Origin: Apium graveolens
Lineage: Eukaryota > Streptophyta > Magnoliopsida > Apiales > Apiaceae
Assembly: GCF_009905375.1 (NCBI RefSeq)
Contig: NC_133647.1
Span: 7,015,144-7,079,143, forward strand
Direction of reading: 5' to 3'
DNA: 64,000 nt
This document shows positions 22,673 to 33,577 of this stretch, piece after piece (position 1 is the first letter of the stretch; every line of letters begins with the position of its first letter). The notes under the pieces are model-generated. The model was not told the origin of the DNA. It was given only the letters and a program-made list of their open reading frames with translations, and made no database searches. The position numbers were made by a program, and so were the translations under genes.

Positions 22673-24206
22673 TGTCAGGTTTCGAAGGCATAAAATGCAG
22701 CGGATAAACGTAAATAATACAAAAATTTCGAAACCCAAAAACATGATCCATGTATAATTATGGGCAGATTATGGAGATAACGAATCATACCTTTCAAGAG
22801 CTTAACTTTCACGAACTCAACGGAGATCCTAGCTATCACGCTTTGTGTCTACCTCTCGGAGAAACACCTCTATGGTATCCACACGAGCACCTTCAAGAAC
22901 GTCTCATGAACTTGACTACGGAATGGATGTACTAGCCTCCTTCTTGACGATCTGAACTGCCTCTGCCTCTCTTTGCTGCTAGGGTTTTCTCAAAAATGTA
23001 CAAGCCTCTTTAACCTATCATTATGTATTTATAATGGCTGATTAAAAAGGCCCATAACAGCAAAGCCCAACCCTAGTAGGTATTGGATTAAATAATAAAA
23101 ACGAATTTCTATTATTTAATTAATAACTAAGTCATACTTAATTATTATGGGCAAAAAACATTCCTTTTAATTCGAATTTATATTATCTCAATTAAGTCTT
23201 ACTTAATTATAATAAAATTCAAATAATCATCAATTAATTTAAATCCATAATTTAAATTAACTATTCCATTAAGTGCTCTATTTGTACGACCCTATAGGCT
23301 ATTATTTAATTGGCAATAATTTTATTCTCTAATAAAATTATAAATAATGAGCGGTATCTAGTAATACATCATTGTTACCCAATTAAACAATAATTAAATC
23401 GTTATTAGATAAAACCTTTTGTGATTAATGTTTTTCATGTAATATAATCCCTTTAACCATACATATTATAGATTAAACTCGAGGCATGTATTTAGACATC
23501 CTCTTCAATATTTAATCCGGGTTTACTTGATCCATGAGTAGATTATCGAGACAAATCATTATTTGAGCATGACCATGCTTTTATAATCTCACTCAATCAA
23601 GAGGCCAATAATATCTCTCCTAATTATAGGAGGGTTAAATCCTTTATCTACCATTCATATTTCTCACACGACTCATGATATACCCGATGTCCACTTTTAT
23701 CATCACCCGATCAAAAGTAACTTTTAATGTAGTCAAAGTATATTAATCCTCGTATAGAAATATAATGATTTCAAGTCAAAGGATCGTTACACCATGATCA
23801 CTGTGAGTCTTTCTTATGACTTTATTAAACATGAAGAATCTCACTGTGGGTCTGTCCAGTACCATGTACTCTCACATGTACCTATGTATTGACTTTAGTA
23901 TCCCCATACTTATAACCAATGAGATGTGGTTATCTTGTCAAACAACATACTAGTCTATTTATGTATTATTATTGTCTTATATAATAATACTCGACTAGGG
24001 ACCTTTAAGAATATGATATATTATATAATCTCAAGTTCAAGTCATGTACTTAAACTATACAATTTGTATCATGATTCTAAGGACATTTATTATGCTAACA
24101 AAATATCACAGTAATTAAGGTCATAATAAATACATTTATTGAATGATCACCTGACATAAAGATTATAAAAGAATAATGTATTGCCTCTAGGGCACCTACA
24201 CTAACA
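22673..24206 (-). repeat. Copia-2 3' LTR
   Basis: 1534 bp. On the minus strand it begins TGTTAGTGTAGGTGCCCTAG and ends in CCTGACA. It has a TATA box (complement) at 23026-23033. Confidence 0.95.
23026..23033 (-). promoter_or_regulatory. TATA box of the copia-2 3' LTR
   Basis: TATAAATA on the minus strand; the same site occurs in the 5' LTR at 30333-30340. Confidence 0.6.
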
Positions 24207-24217
24207 ATCTCCCGCTT
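24207..24217 (-). other. Copia-2 polypurine tract
   Basis: On the minus strand AAGCGGGAGAT directly precedes the 3' LTR. It starts only a few bases after the original pol stop codon (24221-24223). Confidence 0.85.
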
Positions 24218-24334
24218 GCACTAGAGCCAATCACCCATATATCTAATACCCATGGAACTAGTGTGACCATCGTGCTTCTGCTGCGATAAGCCTTTGGTCA
24301 GTGGATCCGCAATGTTATCATTTGTGTGCACTTT

Positions 24335-27292
24335 TCATATGTGTATATCACCCCTTTCATTAATCTCTCGAATAAGGTGAAATCTCCTGAGTATATGTTT
24401 AGCCCGGGAGTGTGATCTAGGTTCTTTAGCCTGTGCAATGGCTCTATTATTATCGCAGTATAGATCAATGAGATCTACGATCGATGGAACCACTCCTAAA
24501 TTAGAAATGAACTTTCGAATCCAAACGGCCTCCTTAGCTGCTTCACAAGCTGCAATGTACTCAGCCTCCATTGTAGAATCAGCTACTGTTTCTTGCTTTG
24601 AACTCTTCCAGCTTACAGCACCTCCGTTTAGATAAAACATAAAACCAGATTGTGATACAGTATCATCTCTGTCTGTTTGGAAACTTGCATCGGTGTAACC
24701 TTTTACAACGAGTTTCTCTTCTCCTCCATACACCAAGAATGAATCTTTAGTTCTTTTCAGGTACTTAAGAATATTCTTAACTGTCATCCAGTAACCTTCA
24801 CCCGGATTAGACTGGTATCTGCTCGTCATGCTCAAAGCATACGAGACATCTGGGCGAGTACATACCATTAAATACATGATAGATCCAATTGCTGAAGCAT
24901 ATGGAACTTTATTCATGTGGTCCTTCTCATCCAATGATTTCGGACACTGGTCCTTGGAGATCGTTATCCCTTGAGACACGGGGACATATCCCTTTTTTGC
25001 ATTTTGCATTCCAAAATGATGCAAAACCTTATCAATGTATGTGCTCTGGCTTAGACCGATCATCCTTCTAGATCTTTCTCTATAGATCCTCATTCCTAGA
25101 ATGTAGGATGCCTCTCCTAAGTCTTTAATGGAGAAATTGCTCCCTAACCAAGTCTTAACAGCCTTTAGAGAAGGTATGCCATTCCCCATTAGTAGTATAT
25201 CATCAACATATAGTACTATGAATGCCACATAGCTCTCACTAACCTTCTTGTAAACACACGGTTCATCTTCGTTTTGAACAAAGCTGTACTCTGTGACTAT
25301 TTCATCAAAACGGATATTCCATCTCCTATAGGATTTCTTCAATCCATAAATGGATCGACGCAATTTACATACCTTTCCAGCATTCCTTGGATCGACAAAA
25401 CCCTCAGGTTGTGTCATGTACACATCCTCTTCAAGGCTTCCATTAAGGAAGGCTGTTTTGACATCCATTTGCCAGATTTCATAATCATGGAATGCTGCAA
25501 TGGCAAGTAAAATCCTTATAGACTTGACCATAGCCACAGGTGAGAAAGTTTCATCATAGTCAATACCATGAATTTGTTTAAAACCTTTTGCAACCAACCT
25601 AGCTTTATAGGTCTGAACATTTCCATCCCTGCCCTTTTTCTTCTTAAAAATCCATTTGCACCCTATGGGTTTTACCCCTTCAGGTGAATCAACCAAAGTC
25701 CATACTTGGTTTTCGTACATGGAATCTATCTCGGATTTCATGGCTTCAAGCCATCTCTTAAAGTCTGAACTGTTCATAACATCTTGGTATGTGAGAGGCT
25801 CATCTTCATCTATGAGCATCAAATCACCACACTGAGTCATGAGAAATCCATATCTATCTGGCTCAAGCCGAAATCTACCAGATCTACGAACAACCTGTGT
25901 TTGTTGAGCATTATCATTATTCTGCTCTTGTTCCACTTCAGGTTCAATGCTATTTTGCGGTTCTCGATCTTCATCGAGATCTATAGTTCTCCCACTGTTT
26001 ATTTTGGAAATAAAATCTCTTTCCATGAAGACAACATCTCGAGCAATAAACACTTTCTGCTCAGAAGGACTATAAAAATAATACGCCTTTGTTTCATTAG
26101 GGTATCCTACAAAAATGCACTCTTCGGATTTAGGTCCAAGCTTGTCAGATTCTTGACGTTTCACAAACGCCTTACATCCCCAAACTTTCATAAAGTTCAT
26201 GCCTGACCATTTCTCCTTCCATATCTCATATGGAGTCTTTTGAACCTTCTTAGTAGGAACACGGTTAAGTGTGAAAGCCGCTGTTTCTAGAGCGTAACCC
26301 CAGAAACTAATTGGAAGATCTGCATGACTCATCATCGATCGCACCATGTCCAACAAGGTGCGATTTCTCCTCTCTGAAACTCCATTCCATTGAGGTGTTC
26401 CTGGCGGATTGAGTTGTGATACAATACCATACTCTTTCAAATACTCTCTAAATTCGGTGCTTAAGTATTCACCCCCACGATCGGATCGTAAGATCTTAAT
26501 ACTTGCATCTCCGCCAATTTGCTTCTCTACTTCAACCTTGTATTCTTTAAATTTTTCAAAAGAATCGGATTTGTTCTTCATAAGATATATATATCCATAT
26601 CTACTGAAATCATCAGTAAATGGTATGAAGTAGTAGTAGCCTCCTCTAGCCATTACACGCATTGGGCCACATACATCACTATGTATTAGCTCCAGACGTT
26701 TAGTGGCCCTTTCACCCTTACCAGTAAAAGGGGCTTTAGTCATCTTACCAAGCAAACAAGATTCGTATTCTTGGTATGATTCAAAATCAAACTTATCCAA
26801 GTATCCATCCTTATGTAATTTGGATATGCGTTTCTCATTTATGTGGCCTAGACGACAATGCCAGAGGTATGTTTGATTTGAGTCATTCATTTTAAGTCGT
26901 TTATTTTCTATATTACAGACATGGTTATCTAAATCAAGAACATATAAACCATTAAATAAACGCGCAACACCATAGGTTAAATCATTCAAAGCAAAAGAAC
27001 AACTGTTGTTCTTTATTGTAAACGAAAAACCTTTCTTGTCCAAACAAGAAACAGAAATAATGTTTCTACAAATCGCAGGCACGTAAAAACAATCTTCTAG
27101 TTCTAAAACAAGCCCAGAGGGCATAGATAAATAATAAGTCCCTACAGCTAAAGCAGCAACTTTTGCTCCATTGCCTACTCTTAGGTCCACTTCTCCCTTA
27201 GCCAAAGTTCTACTTCTCTGCAGGCCCTGCACATTTATACAAATGTGAGAAGCACATCCAGTATCAAATACCCAAGATGTAAAAATAGACAA
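24335..27292 (-). CDS. pol: Copia-2 Pol: protease, integrase, RT, RNase H (985 codons)
   Basis: One long open frame. The protease triad is DTG at residues 10-12. The integrase zinc finger has His145 and His150 but Tyr176 where copia-1 has Cys, leaving Cys179 alone. The integrase catalytic residues read as Asp206, Asp271 and Glu307, giving D-D-35-E spacing. RT contains the YVDD motif (codons at 25199-25210) and RNase H 'GYTDASFQTDRDD' and 'MEAEYIAACEA'. The frame is continuous with gag through a TAG at 27329-27331, so the first codon shown (27292, a TTG) is not a natural start. It ends at a TGA (24335-24337) after 'ERGDIHI', where related elements have Cys. The same frame then runs 37 more codons, including 'NIADPLTKG', to a TAG at 24221-24223. 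Lacking the cysteine and with two stops, it is probably inactive. Confidence 0.93.
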   Translation of the reverse strand: MSIFTSWVFDTGCASHICINVQGLQRSRTLAKGEVDLRVGNGAKVAALAVGTYYLSMPSGLVLELEDCFYVPAICRNIISVSCLDKKGFSFTIKNNSCSFALNDLTYGVARLFNGLYVLDLDNHVCNIENKRLKMNDSNQTYLWHCRLGHINEKRISKLHKDGYLDKFDFESYQEYESCLLGKMTKAPFTGKGERATKRLELIHSDVCGPMRVMARGGYYYFIPFTDDFSRYGYIYLMKNKSDSFEKFKEYKVEVEKQIGGDASIKILRSDRGGEYLSTEFREYLKEYGIVSQLNPPGTPQWNGVSERRNRTLLDMVRSMMSHADLPISFWGYALETAAFTLNRVPTKKVQKTPYEIWKEKWSGMNFMKVWGCKAFVKRQESDKLGPKSEECIFVGYPNETKAYYFYSPSEQKVFIARDVVFMERDFISKINSGRTIDLDEDREPQNSIEPEVEQEQNNDNAQQTQVVRRSGRFRLEPDRYGFLMTQCGDLMLIDEDEPLTYQDVMNSSDFKRWLEAMKSEIDSMYENQVWTLVDSPEGVKPIGCKWIFKKKKGRDGNVQTYKARLVAKGFKQIHGIDYDETFSPVAMVKSIRILLAIAAFHDYEIWQMDVKTAFLNGSLEEDVYMTQPEGFVDPRNAGKVCKLRRSIYGLKKSYRRWNIRFDEIVTEYSFVQNEDEPCVYKKVSESYVAFIVLYVDDILLMGNGIPSLKAVKTWLGSNFSIKDLGEASYILGMRIYRERSRRMIGLSQSTYIDKVLHHFGMQNAKKGYVPVSQGITISKDQCPKSLDEKDHMNKVPYASAIGSIMYLMVCTRPDVSYALSMTSRYQSNPGEGYWMTVKNILKYLKRTKDSFLVYGGEEKLVVKGYTDASFQTDRDDTVSQSGFMFYLNGGAVSWKSSKQETVADSTMEAEYIAACEAAKEAVWIRKFISNLGVVPSIVDLIDLYCDNNRAIAQAKEPRSHSRAKHILRRFHLIREINERGDIHI

Positions 27293-27328
27293 ATTGACTT
27301 CTATAACATAAATACCTGATCGAGAAAT

Positions 27329-28180
27329 CTAAACTGCTTTCTTTTTCTTCATATCCTCCAAGTAAATTGGACAGTTTCTCTTCCTGTGACCATCTTTCTT
27401 ACAGTAGTGACATTCACCCTTGGCCACACCACCTTTAGGCTTTAAAGCCTGTTTGGGACCGGACTTTGGCTTGGGTGTAGAATCAGATACAATCTTCTTC
27501 TTACCCTTCCATTTGCCCTTCCCTTTGGCCTTACCTTTATTTCCCACCATCAGTATGGGAGCAGGTTCAGCTGTCTTCATGTTGGTCTCATATGTTCTCA
27601 ACATATGCAACAATTCAGTAGATGTTTTGTCAAATTCATTCATATTGTAGTTCACAACAAACTGAGTGAATTTGTTATTCAAAGAATTCATGATTAAGTC
27701 AATACCAGTTTCCGGACCAATCGAGAAACCCAAAGTTTCAAGGTACTCAATGTAACCAATCATCTTCAGAACATGTGGGCCAACTGGTTCACTCGCCCCT
27801 TGTTTGCAATTAAAAAGTGACTTACTCGTGTTGAACCTTTCTTGACGAGTTTGGCTTGCAAACATGCTTTGCAAGTGCTCATTGAAAGTATATGCATCCA
27901 TATGCACATGCTGTCTTTGAAGCTCAGCACTCATAGTTGCCAACATAAGACATGCAACATCATTTGCATCATTCTCATCCCTTGTGCGTGCTGCTCGTTC
28001 ATCAGCAGTAGCACCCTCAGGAAGGGTGCCTGGAGGAGGAATATCAATGACATGAAGCTTGCGCTCCTGCCTGAGGACAATCCTCAAATTCCTCTGCCAG
28101 TCTAGGAAGTTGTTTCCTCCTGTCAGCTTGTCCTTCTCAAGGACTGAACGTACGGATAGTGTGTTTGTGTTGTTTGCCAT
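27329..28180 (-). CDS. gag: Copia-2 Gag
   Basis: 283 codons from ATG at 28180, starting MANNTNTLSVRSVLEKDKL. It has a Gag/UBN2 core ('FLDWQRNLRIVLRQERKLHV', 'KMIGYIEYLETLGFSIGPE') and a basic lysine/glycine stretch. The nucleocapsid zinc knuckle CHYCKKDGHRKRNC at about residues 257-270 is complete. The frame ends after a lysine run at a TAG (27329-27331), but copia-1 reads through the same place into protease. Copia elements normally make one Gag-Pol polyprotein, so the TAG is either a recent mutation or, less likely, a readthrough site. Gag assembles the particle and binds RNA through the knuckle. Confidence 0.93.
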   Translation of the reverse strand: MANNTNTLSVRSVLEKDKLTGGNNFLDWQRNLRIVLRQERKLHVIDIPPPGTLPEGATADERAARTRDENDANDVACLMLATMSAELQRQHVHMDAYTFNEHLQSMFASQTRQERFNTSKSLFNCKQGASEPVGPHVLKMIGYIEYLETLGFSIGPETGIDLIMNSLNNKFTQFVVNYNMNEFDKTSTELLHMLRTYETNMKTAEPAPILMVGNKGKAKGKGKWKGKKKIVSDSTPKPKSGPKQALKPKGGVAKGECHYCKKDGHRKRNCPIYLEDMKKKKAV

Positions 28181-29966
28181 TACTCAGTATCTACAATAAT
28201 AAAAGTGCAAAATAAACATTAGATTGTCTGAGTTAAAATTTTATGTTCATATGATTATGATATATTCATAGTATATCTCCCACTATTTTTTTTATCAAAT
28301 TAATAGCCCTAACTATTAATTCGGAAAGTATATCCCATAAATCTTTCTAGTGAGCCAAGATCCATATTACGTCATGTTCTAAGTCAACCACTGGTATCCT
28401 TAAAACATGATTATTTAGGTAGACAACAGTTGTCAATTATATCATATATAATTCTTGGATAATTTGGTGAACAACAATTGATCTTATCTATCTAATAGAT
28501 TTTTAACCAAACTCTATGCTTCTAAGTTCATAATAGTTGAATATAACCGTTTATATTCACCTTATTATGATGACTCAGTTAAGTTAGACCCAATGATACA
28601 ACGTCCGAATATAACCGTTTATATTCGTCGCATTTCACCATGATAGATAGGAGTCCCCTGCCACTGACAGCCCTTCCCCTTATCGATCTAGGATTTAATG
28701 AGTGTTCATTCATTGGAAAGCATCTGATTAAAACTTAATATTTTTACTTAGGGATTTTTAATTTAGAACGATCATGATCCCATCATAAAGAGATTTCCAA
28801 TTTTTCCTTGAATAAAATACTTCAAATCAATACTCGTCAATGGTTTGATTTCCAGGTAGTGGAGGAGTCACATCGATCTCGCTTAAAACCCACACCCTTA
28901 CAAGTTCTATGAACCCGTTGTTGACAAAATCGCCCCATGTCAGAAATAAAGAAAATTCATATTTTGTTCCGTGTTTCATAAACACAAGAATCTCATGATC
29001 GTTTGTTAATTTTAAATCTTGAGTCGTTACAGATTTTATCTTGTTTAAAGGCATGGCATGGGTGATGTATCTAATACATACATGCATCATTAATCTAATT
29101 AATACATGCATTTTCTACTCTACACATACTATTTATACATCATATGAAAAGTGCGTAAAGTAAACGTGCAATAGTTATGGCCCAATCCTATGTGATCTTT
29201 TCAGGCTAATGAAAAGATCAAGGTCAGTCTATGGTGTAAAAATAACTATTACATATGTCTTCTCTATTGCTTCCATTGTCTCCTTGGCCTCCATAGGATG
29301 CCTCATCTTTCCCTTATCCTTCTTGGATATTACAATAAGAATTATACTAATGAAATTACAAAAGAACTCGAGTTACATTCGAGATAAAACTACTACAAAT
29401 AGAAAACGACATGCAAGTCGTATTTATTACAAACCAAAAGAATAAACCATTACAACTAAGGTCTTAAGGCCATAACTATGCACCATGCTCAAGTAACCAT
29501 TAAAGAATATGATAGATCATATAAAGATGACATACTATTTGTCACTTATCATGATCCAATCAAGAATAATAAATAAGTAAAGCATATGTCATAAGCACAA
29601 ATTAAAAATGAAACCCTAAGCACGCGGAAATTTTTGCAAAATCAAGTATCAGAATACTAGCAAAACATATATCAGAATACTATTCTAAAAGCATATATCA
29701 GTATACACACGATTCATATCCCAGTTACCAAAAACATGTATCAGTATACATATTTTAAGAGATCGAATACATATGAGTTATGGCAGATCTTAAACATACT
29801 AGTATCATCATATAGATCATTAACAGATTCATCATATCATTCATATAACATAACTGTTATCATGGCAGACTCATATAACATAACTGTTATCATGGAAGAC
29901 TCATCACACATGCATACTTGTAAAAATACAGTAAACACATTACCAAATCAGCCCCTAATACACGTA
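28181..29966 (-). other. Copia-2 long untranslated leader
   Basis: About 1.8 kb between PBS and gag with no plausible coding frame, unusually long for copia. It contains a near-palindrome GAATATAACCGTTTATATTC twice (28539-28558, 28607-28626) and a duplicated 31-bp unit 'CATATAACATAACTGTTATC...' at about 29840-29905. Copia-1 shares it, so the length is a family trait. Confidence 0.75.
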
Positions 29967-29978
29967 GCTCTGATGCCA
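29967..29978 (-). other. Copia-2 primer binding site
   Basis: On the minus strand TGGCATCAGAGC lies one base inside the 5' LTR. It differs by one base from TGGTATCAGAGC, complementary to the 3' end of initiator Met tRNA, the usual copia primer. Confidence 0.85.
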
Positions 29979-29979
29979 T

Positions 29980-31513
29980 TGTTGGGTTTCGAAGGCATAA
30001 AATGCAGCGGATAAACGTAAATAATACAAAAATTTCGAAACCCAAAAACAGGATCCATGTATAATTATGGGCAAATTATGGAGATAACGAATCATACCTT
30101 TCAAGAGCTTAACTTTCATGAACTCAACGGATATCCTAGCTATCACGCTTTGTGTCAACCTCTCGGAGAAACACCTCTATGGTATCCACACGAGCACCTT
30201 CAAGAACGTCTCACGAACTTGACTACGGAATGGATGTACTAGCCTCCTTCTTGACGATCTGAACTGCCTCTGCCTCTCTTTGCTGCTAGGGTTTTCTCAA
30301 AAACATACAAGCCTCTTTAACCTATCATTATGTATTTATAATGGTTGATTAAAAAGGCCCATAACAGCAAAGCCCAACCCTAGTAGGTATTGGATTAAAT
30401 AATAAAAACGAATTTCTATTATTTAATTAATAACTAAGTCATTCTAAATTATTATGGGCAAAAAACATTCCTTTTAATTCGAATTTATATTATCTCAATT
30501 AAGTCTTACTTAATTATAATAAAATTCAAATAATCATCAATTAATTTAAATCCATAATTTAAATTAACTATTCCATTAAGTGCTCTATTTGTGCGACCCT
30601 ATAGGCTATTATTTAATTGGCCATAATTTTATTCTCTAATAAAATTATAAACAATGAGCGGTATATAGTAATACATCATTGTTACCCAATTAAACAATAA
30701 TTAAATCGTGATTAGATAAAACCTTTCGTGATTAATGTTTTTCATGTAATATAATCCCTTTAACCATACATATTATAGATTAAACTCGAGGCATGTATTT
30801 AGTCATCCTCTTCAACATTTAATTCGGGTTTACTTGATCCATGAGTAGATTATCGAGACAAATCATTATTTGAGCATGGCCATGCTTTTATAATCTCACT
30901 CAATCAAGAGGCCAATAATATCTCTCCTAATTATAGGAGGGTTAAATCCTTTATCTACCATTCATATTTCTCATACGACTCATGATATACCCGATGTCAA
31001 CTTTTATCATCACCCGATCAAAAGTAACTTTTAATGTAGTCAAAGTATATTAATCCTCATATAGAAATATAATGATTTCAAGTCAAAGGATCGTTACACC
31101 ATTATCACTGTGAGTCTTTCTTATGACTTTATTAAACATGAAGAATCTCACTGTGGGTCTGTCCAGTACCATGTACTCTCACATGTACCTATGTATTGAC
31201 TTTAGTATCCCCATACTTATAACCAATGAGATATGGTTATCTTGTCAAACAACATACTAGTCTATCTATGTATTATTATTGTCCTATATAATAATACTCG
31301 ACTAGGGACCTTTAAGAATATGATATATTATATAATCTCAAGTTCAAGTCATGTACTTAAACTATACAATTTGTATCATGATTCTAAGGACATTTATTAT
31401 GCTAACAAAATATCGCAGTAATTAAGGTCATAATAAATACATTTATTGAATGATCGACTGACATAAAGATTATAAAAGAATAATGTATTGCCTCTAGGGC
31501 ACCTACACTAACA
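29980..31513 (-). repeat. Copia-2 5' LTR
   Basis: 1534 bp, same boundaries as the 3' LTR, with a TATA box (complement) at 30333-30340. Small frames inside both LTRs (for example at 22750 and 30057) are shared only because the LTRs are copies. Confidence 0.95.
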
Positions 31514-31518
31514 GTAAT

Positions 31519-32051
31519 GACCACCAGTTCTAAGATATGATCGAGCATTCATAGCAATATAATTCACAGTTGATGCTGAGGAACCTATCAACACTAGTGC
31601 TTTTGTTGCAGAATACATAATTGATATGCTTCCTTCTAGAACATGAGATTGGACTAGCATATTGCAAGTATTAATACAGAGGATATGCTACCTTCTAGAA
31701 CATGAGATTGAAGAAAGTTAATTGCTTAAGAAAACATAGAACATCATTTGTTTAACATGGACATCCTGGTAGGCTTAGATAATCATGTAAAATTAATCCT
31801 GGAACAAAAGTAAAACTATTTTTTCATATAGCTCGGAAGTATTAATGTGTAGCAATCATGTCTGCAACCAACTAATCTAAACTACACTTAGATTAGAATT
31901 AATAAATGAAGTAATCAAATCGATCCATAATCATTGGTTTACCCATGTTAGTCAGCAGTCAAACTCCTATTTAGGATTTGCATTTAATGATAAGCAGGTA
32001 GGCTAATCATATAGATGCAAAAAGAGGAAATTAAAAAAAAATGAAAATTAC
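31519..32051. other. CACTA-3 interior and intron flank of the subtilase exon
   Basis: No complete gene. A phrase 'AACACTAGTGCTTTTGTTGC' at about 31592 recurs with one or two changes at about 32588, so a short segment was duplicated inside the element. The part next to 32051 reads as intron sequence starting with GT on the minus strand. Confidence 0.5.
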
Positions 32052-32327
32052 CAGCATCAAATATGAGCCCTGGATCAAAAGCAGCTCTAGGATTTACATG
32101 GCCACTTCCATAATCAAAAGGTGTAGCTGGGACAAGCGACAAAATCTCAGATCCAGAATATTGTTGGGCTTGAAGAGGCGTCCCTGCCCTGTGAAGTGTA
32201 ATTGATGTCGTCATTAATGCTGATTTAATGGTAGCACGACTCTCGTGAAAGTGTTTCTGCTTTACCAGAGCAGCAATTCCTGCTATATGTGGTGCATCCA
32301 TGCTAGTCCCAGATATCATGGCAAATC
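32052..32327 (-). pseudogene. Captured exon of a subtilisin-like serine protease (SBT2 type)
   Basis: A 276-bp exon (92 codons) is bounded by an AG acceptor (CAG at 32328-32330) and a GT donor (GTAATT, 32051-32046) on the minus strand. It encodes 'FAMISGTSMDAPHIAGIAAL', which holds the active-site serine motif GTSM, then 'ALMTTSITLHRAG' and 'PATPFDYGSGHVNPRAAFDP'. These phrases are typical of plant SBT2 subtilases, extracellular serine proteases. GTSMDAPH has Asp where Ala is usual. No other subtilase exon is visible, and the flanks belong to CACTA-3. It is a captured gene fragment, not a working protease gene. Confidence 0.88.
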
Positions 32328-32419
32328 CTGCACCTACTCCAAGGAAAATGGTTCTTTGAGTTGGTTTTATCATGCATGATGTTACCTGCTTAACTCCAAT
32401 ATTCATATACAATATTATC

Positions 32420-33276
32420 TTATGATGTATCTTTGTATAGCTTCAATTATACATCTCAATTTGTAACCAAGACATGGAGAAATAGATTATAAGGACGTGG
32501 AGTAATTTGTTCTAAATGCACATCTAATGGGTGGAACTAGCTAGAGAAGAATTCACAGTATTTCTGTTGGAAGCAGGCGATGCAGCAACACTAGTGCTTC
32601 TATTGCAGAATACATAGTTGATGCAGGGGGAACCAATCAACAAGAAAAAAAAGGTAATGTACCTCTTTTACCTTGTGTGTGTCAAGTAGACATCAGATGC
32701 CTGTTGCTGCTGCTGATATCACTCGTGGCTGAATGAATAAAGACTTCATATTTGCTAGCTTATGTTCTTTATGTTTGTCATATATTACTTATATGGTCTG
32801 AAGTATGAACTAACGTCTATATAGGATATCCCCTAAGACTTATAATAGCGCAGACATACAGCTCTAAGATGGAATTACTGGCTACTATATGTCAGTACTT
32901 GTTAAAGGATCGTGTCTTTTGGCGGTACAGTTGTGTGGAAAGTTAAAAACATGTAGTCTGCTTACCCTTTTTTTGTTACTGTAACCAATTAATCAGTAAG
33001 CACGGTTTATGATGGACAAATTAGTATTTCCTAATAATTTAGGATTTTTATCCTTTTGGAGTACGAGTACCCTAAATCTAAACAAAACATGATTGGAGAC
33101 ATTGGGCAATATCAACATCTTTAAATATGAACAATTAACAGAGGAGAACAAACAAATTGAATTGGTATGTAAGGAGCGTAATCATACCGATAAACCAGAT
33201 TTTTTTCACTCGCAACAATAGTACAAGAGTACTCGAAACCTGATCATGACATAAAGGACTAGGTCCGTAACCAAAC
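32420..33276. other. CACTA-3 interior between captured fragments
   Basis: No recognised exon. The part just below 33277 is likely the intron that followed the second AKIN-beta-gamma exon. The next exon of that gene is not visible. Confidence 0.5.
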
Positions 33277-33364
33277 CTGGTGGAAACCGGGAGGTAAACT
33301 GCAAATTGTTTAAAAAACAGTAGGGCAACCCTCAACCGGAGACATTTGAAAATGCTCAGTCCAC
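33277..33364 (-). pseudogene. Captured AKIN-beta-gamma exon B (KIS/CBM domain)
   Basis: An 88-bp exon lies between AAG acceptor sequence (33367-33365) and a GT donor (GTTTGG, 33276-33271). It encodes 'WTEHFQMSPVEGCPTVF', a stop, then 'TICSLPPGFHQ'. This matches the glycogen-binding-like KIS domain of plant AKIN-beta-gamma (SNF4-type) subunits of SnRK1, the plant AMPK-like energy sensor. The in-frame TAA is at 33310-33312. The intron before it separates it from exon A at 33486, and both splice phases agree (codon split 2+1). Confidence 0.85.
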
Positions 33365-33485
33365 CTTAAATAAATTCAGCACAATCAGTTAAATGAAAAC
33401 AAGTAAAAAATACAACAATTCAACCACATTTAAAACTGCCGAAAAGTAGCAACGCTAGTTACAAACAAAAATCCTAAACTATCAC

Positions 33486-33577
33486 CCCGTAAATGAACCG
33501 CTGAGATAAACACTTCTGCCTTCATAAGGCCACACAAATCTTGTAGGTATAAGCACTGTCCCAGTAGCAGCAACACC
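33486..33577 (-). pseudogene. Captured AKIN-beta-gamma exon A (start of KIS/CBM domain)
   Basis: On the minus strand the frame gives '[20 protein letters not shown]' and 'SGSFTG' before a GT donor (GTGATAG). Plant AKIN-beta-gamma proteins have 'TRFVWPYGGRSV.LSGSFTRW' at their N-terminus (recalled family pattern). The exon is fused directly at its 5' end to a ClpC exon with no spacer, so its true 5' part was lost. Exon A plus exon B represent the first third of the KIS domain. Confidence 0.88.

Larger units (their letters stand above)
22673..31513 (-). mobile_element. Copia-2: nearly complete young Ty1/copia element
   Basis: The two LTRs (22673-24206 and 29980-31513) have the same length, 1534 bp, both TG...CA, with target duplication GTAAT at 22668-22672 and 31514-31518. 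By hand I count about 33 mismatches and no gap between LTRs, about 98% identity, indicating a recent insertion. Read on the minus strand it has 5' LTR, PBS, 1.8-kb leader, gag, pol, PPT and 3' LTR. Three lesions disable it: an amber codon between gag and protease, an opal codon near the pol end, and loss of an integrase zinc-finger cysteine. It is closely related to copia-1. Confidence 0.96.

Noticed and set aside
25784..26206. Long plus-strand frames opposite copia-2 pol
   Set aside because: Antisense shadows of the pol gene with no domain of their own.
22750..30242. Repeated 61-codon frame (22750 and 30057) as a conserved small gene
   Set aside because: Both lie in the two LTRs of copia-2 and match only because the LTRs are copies.
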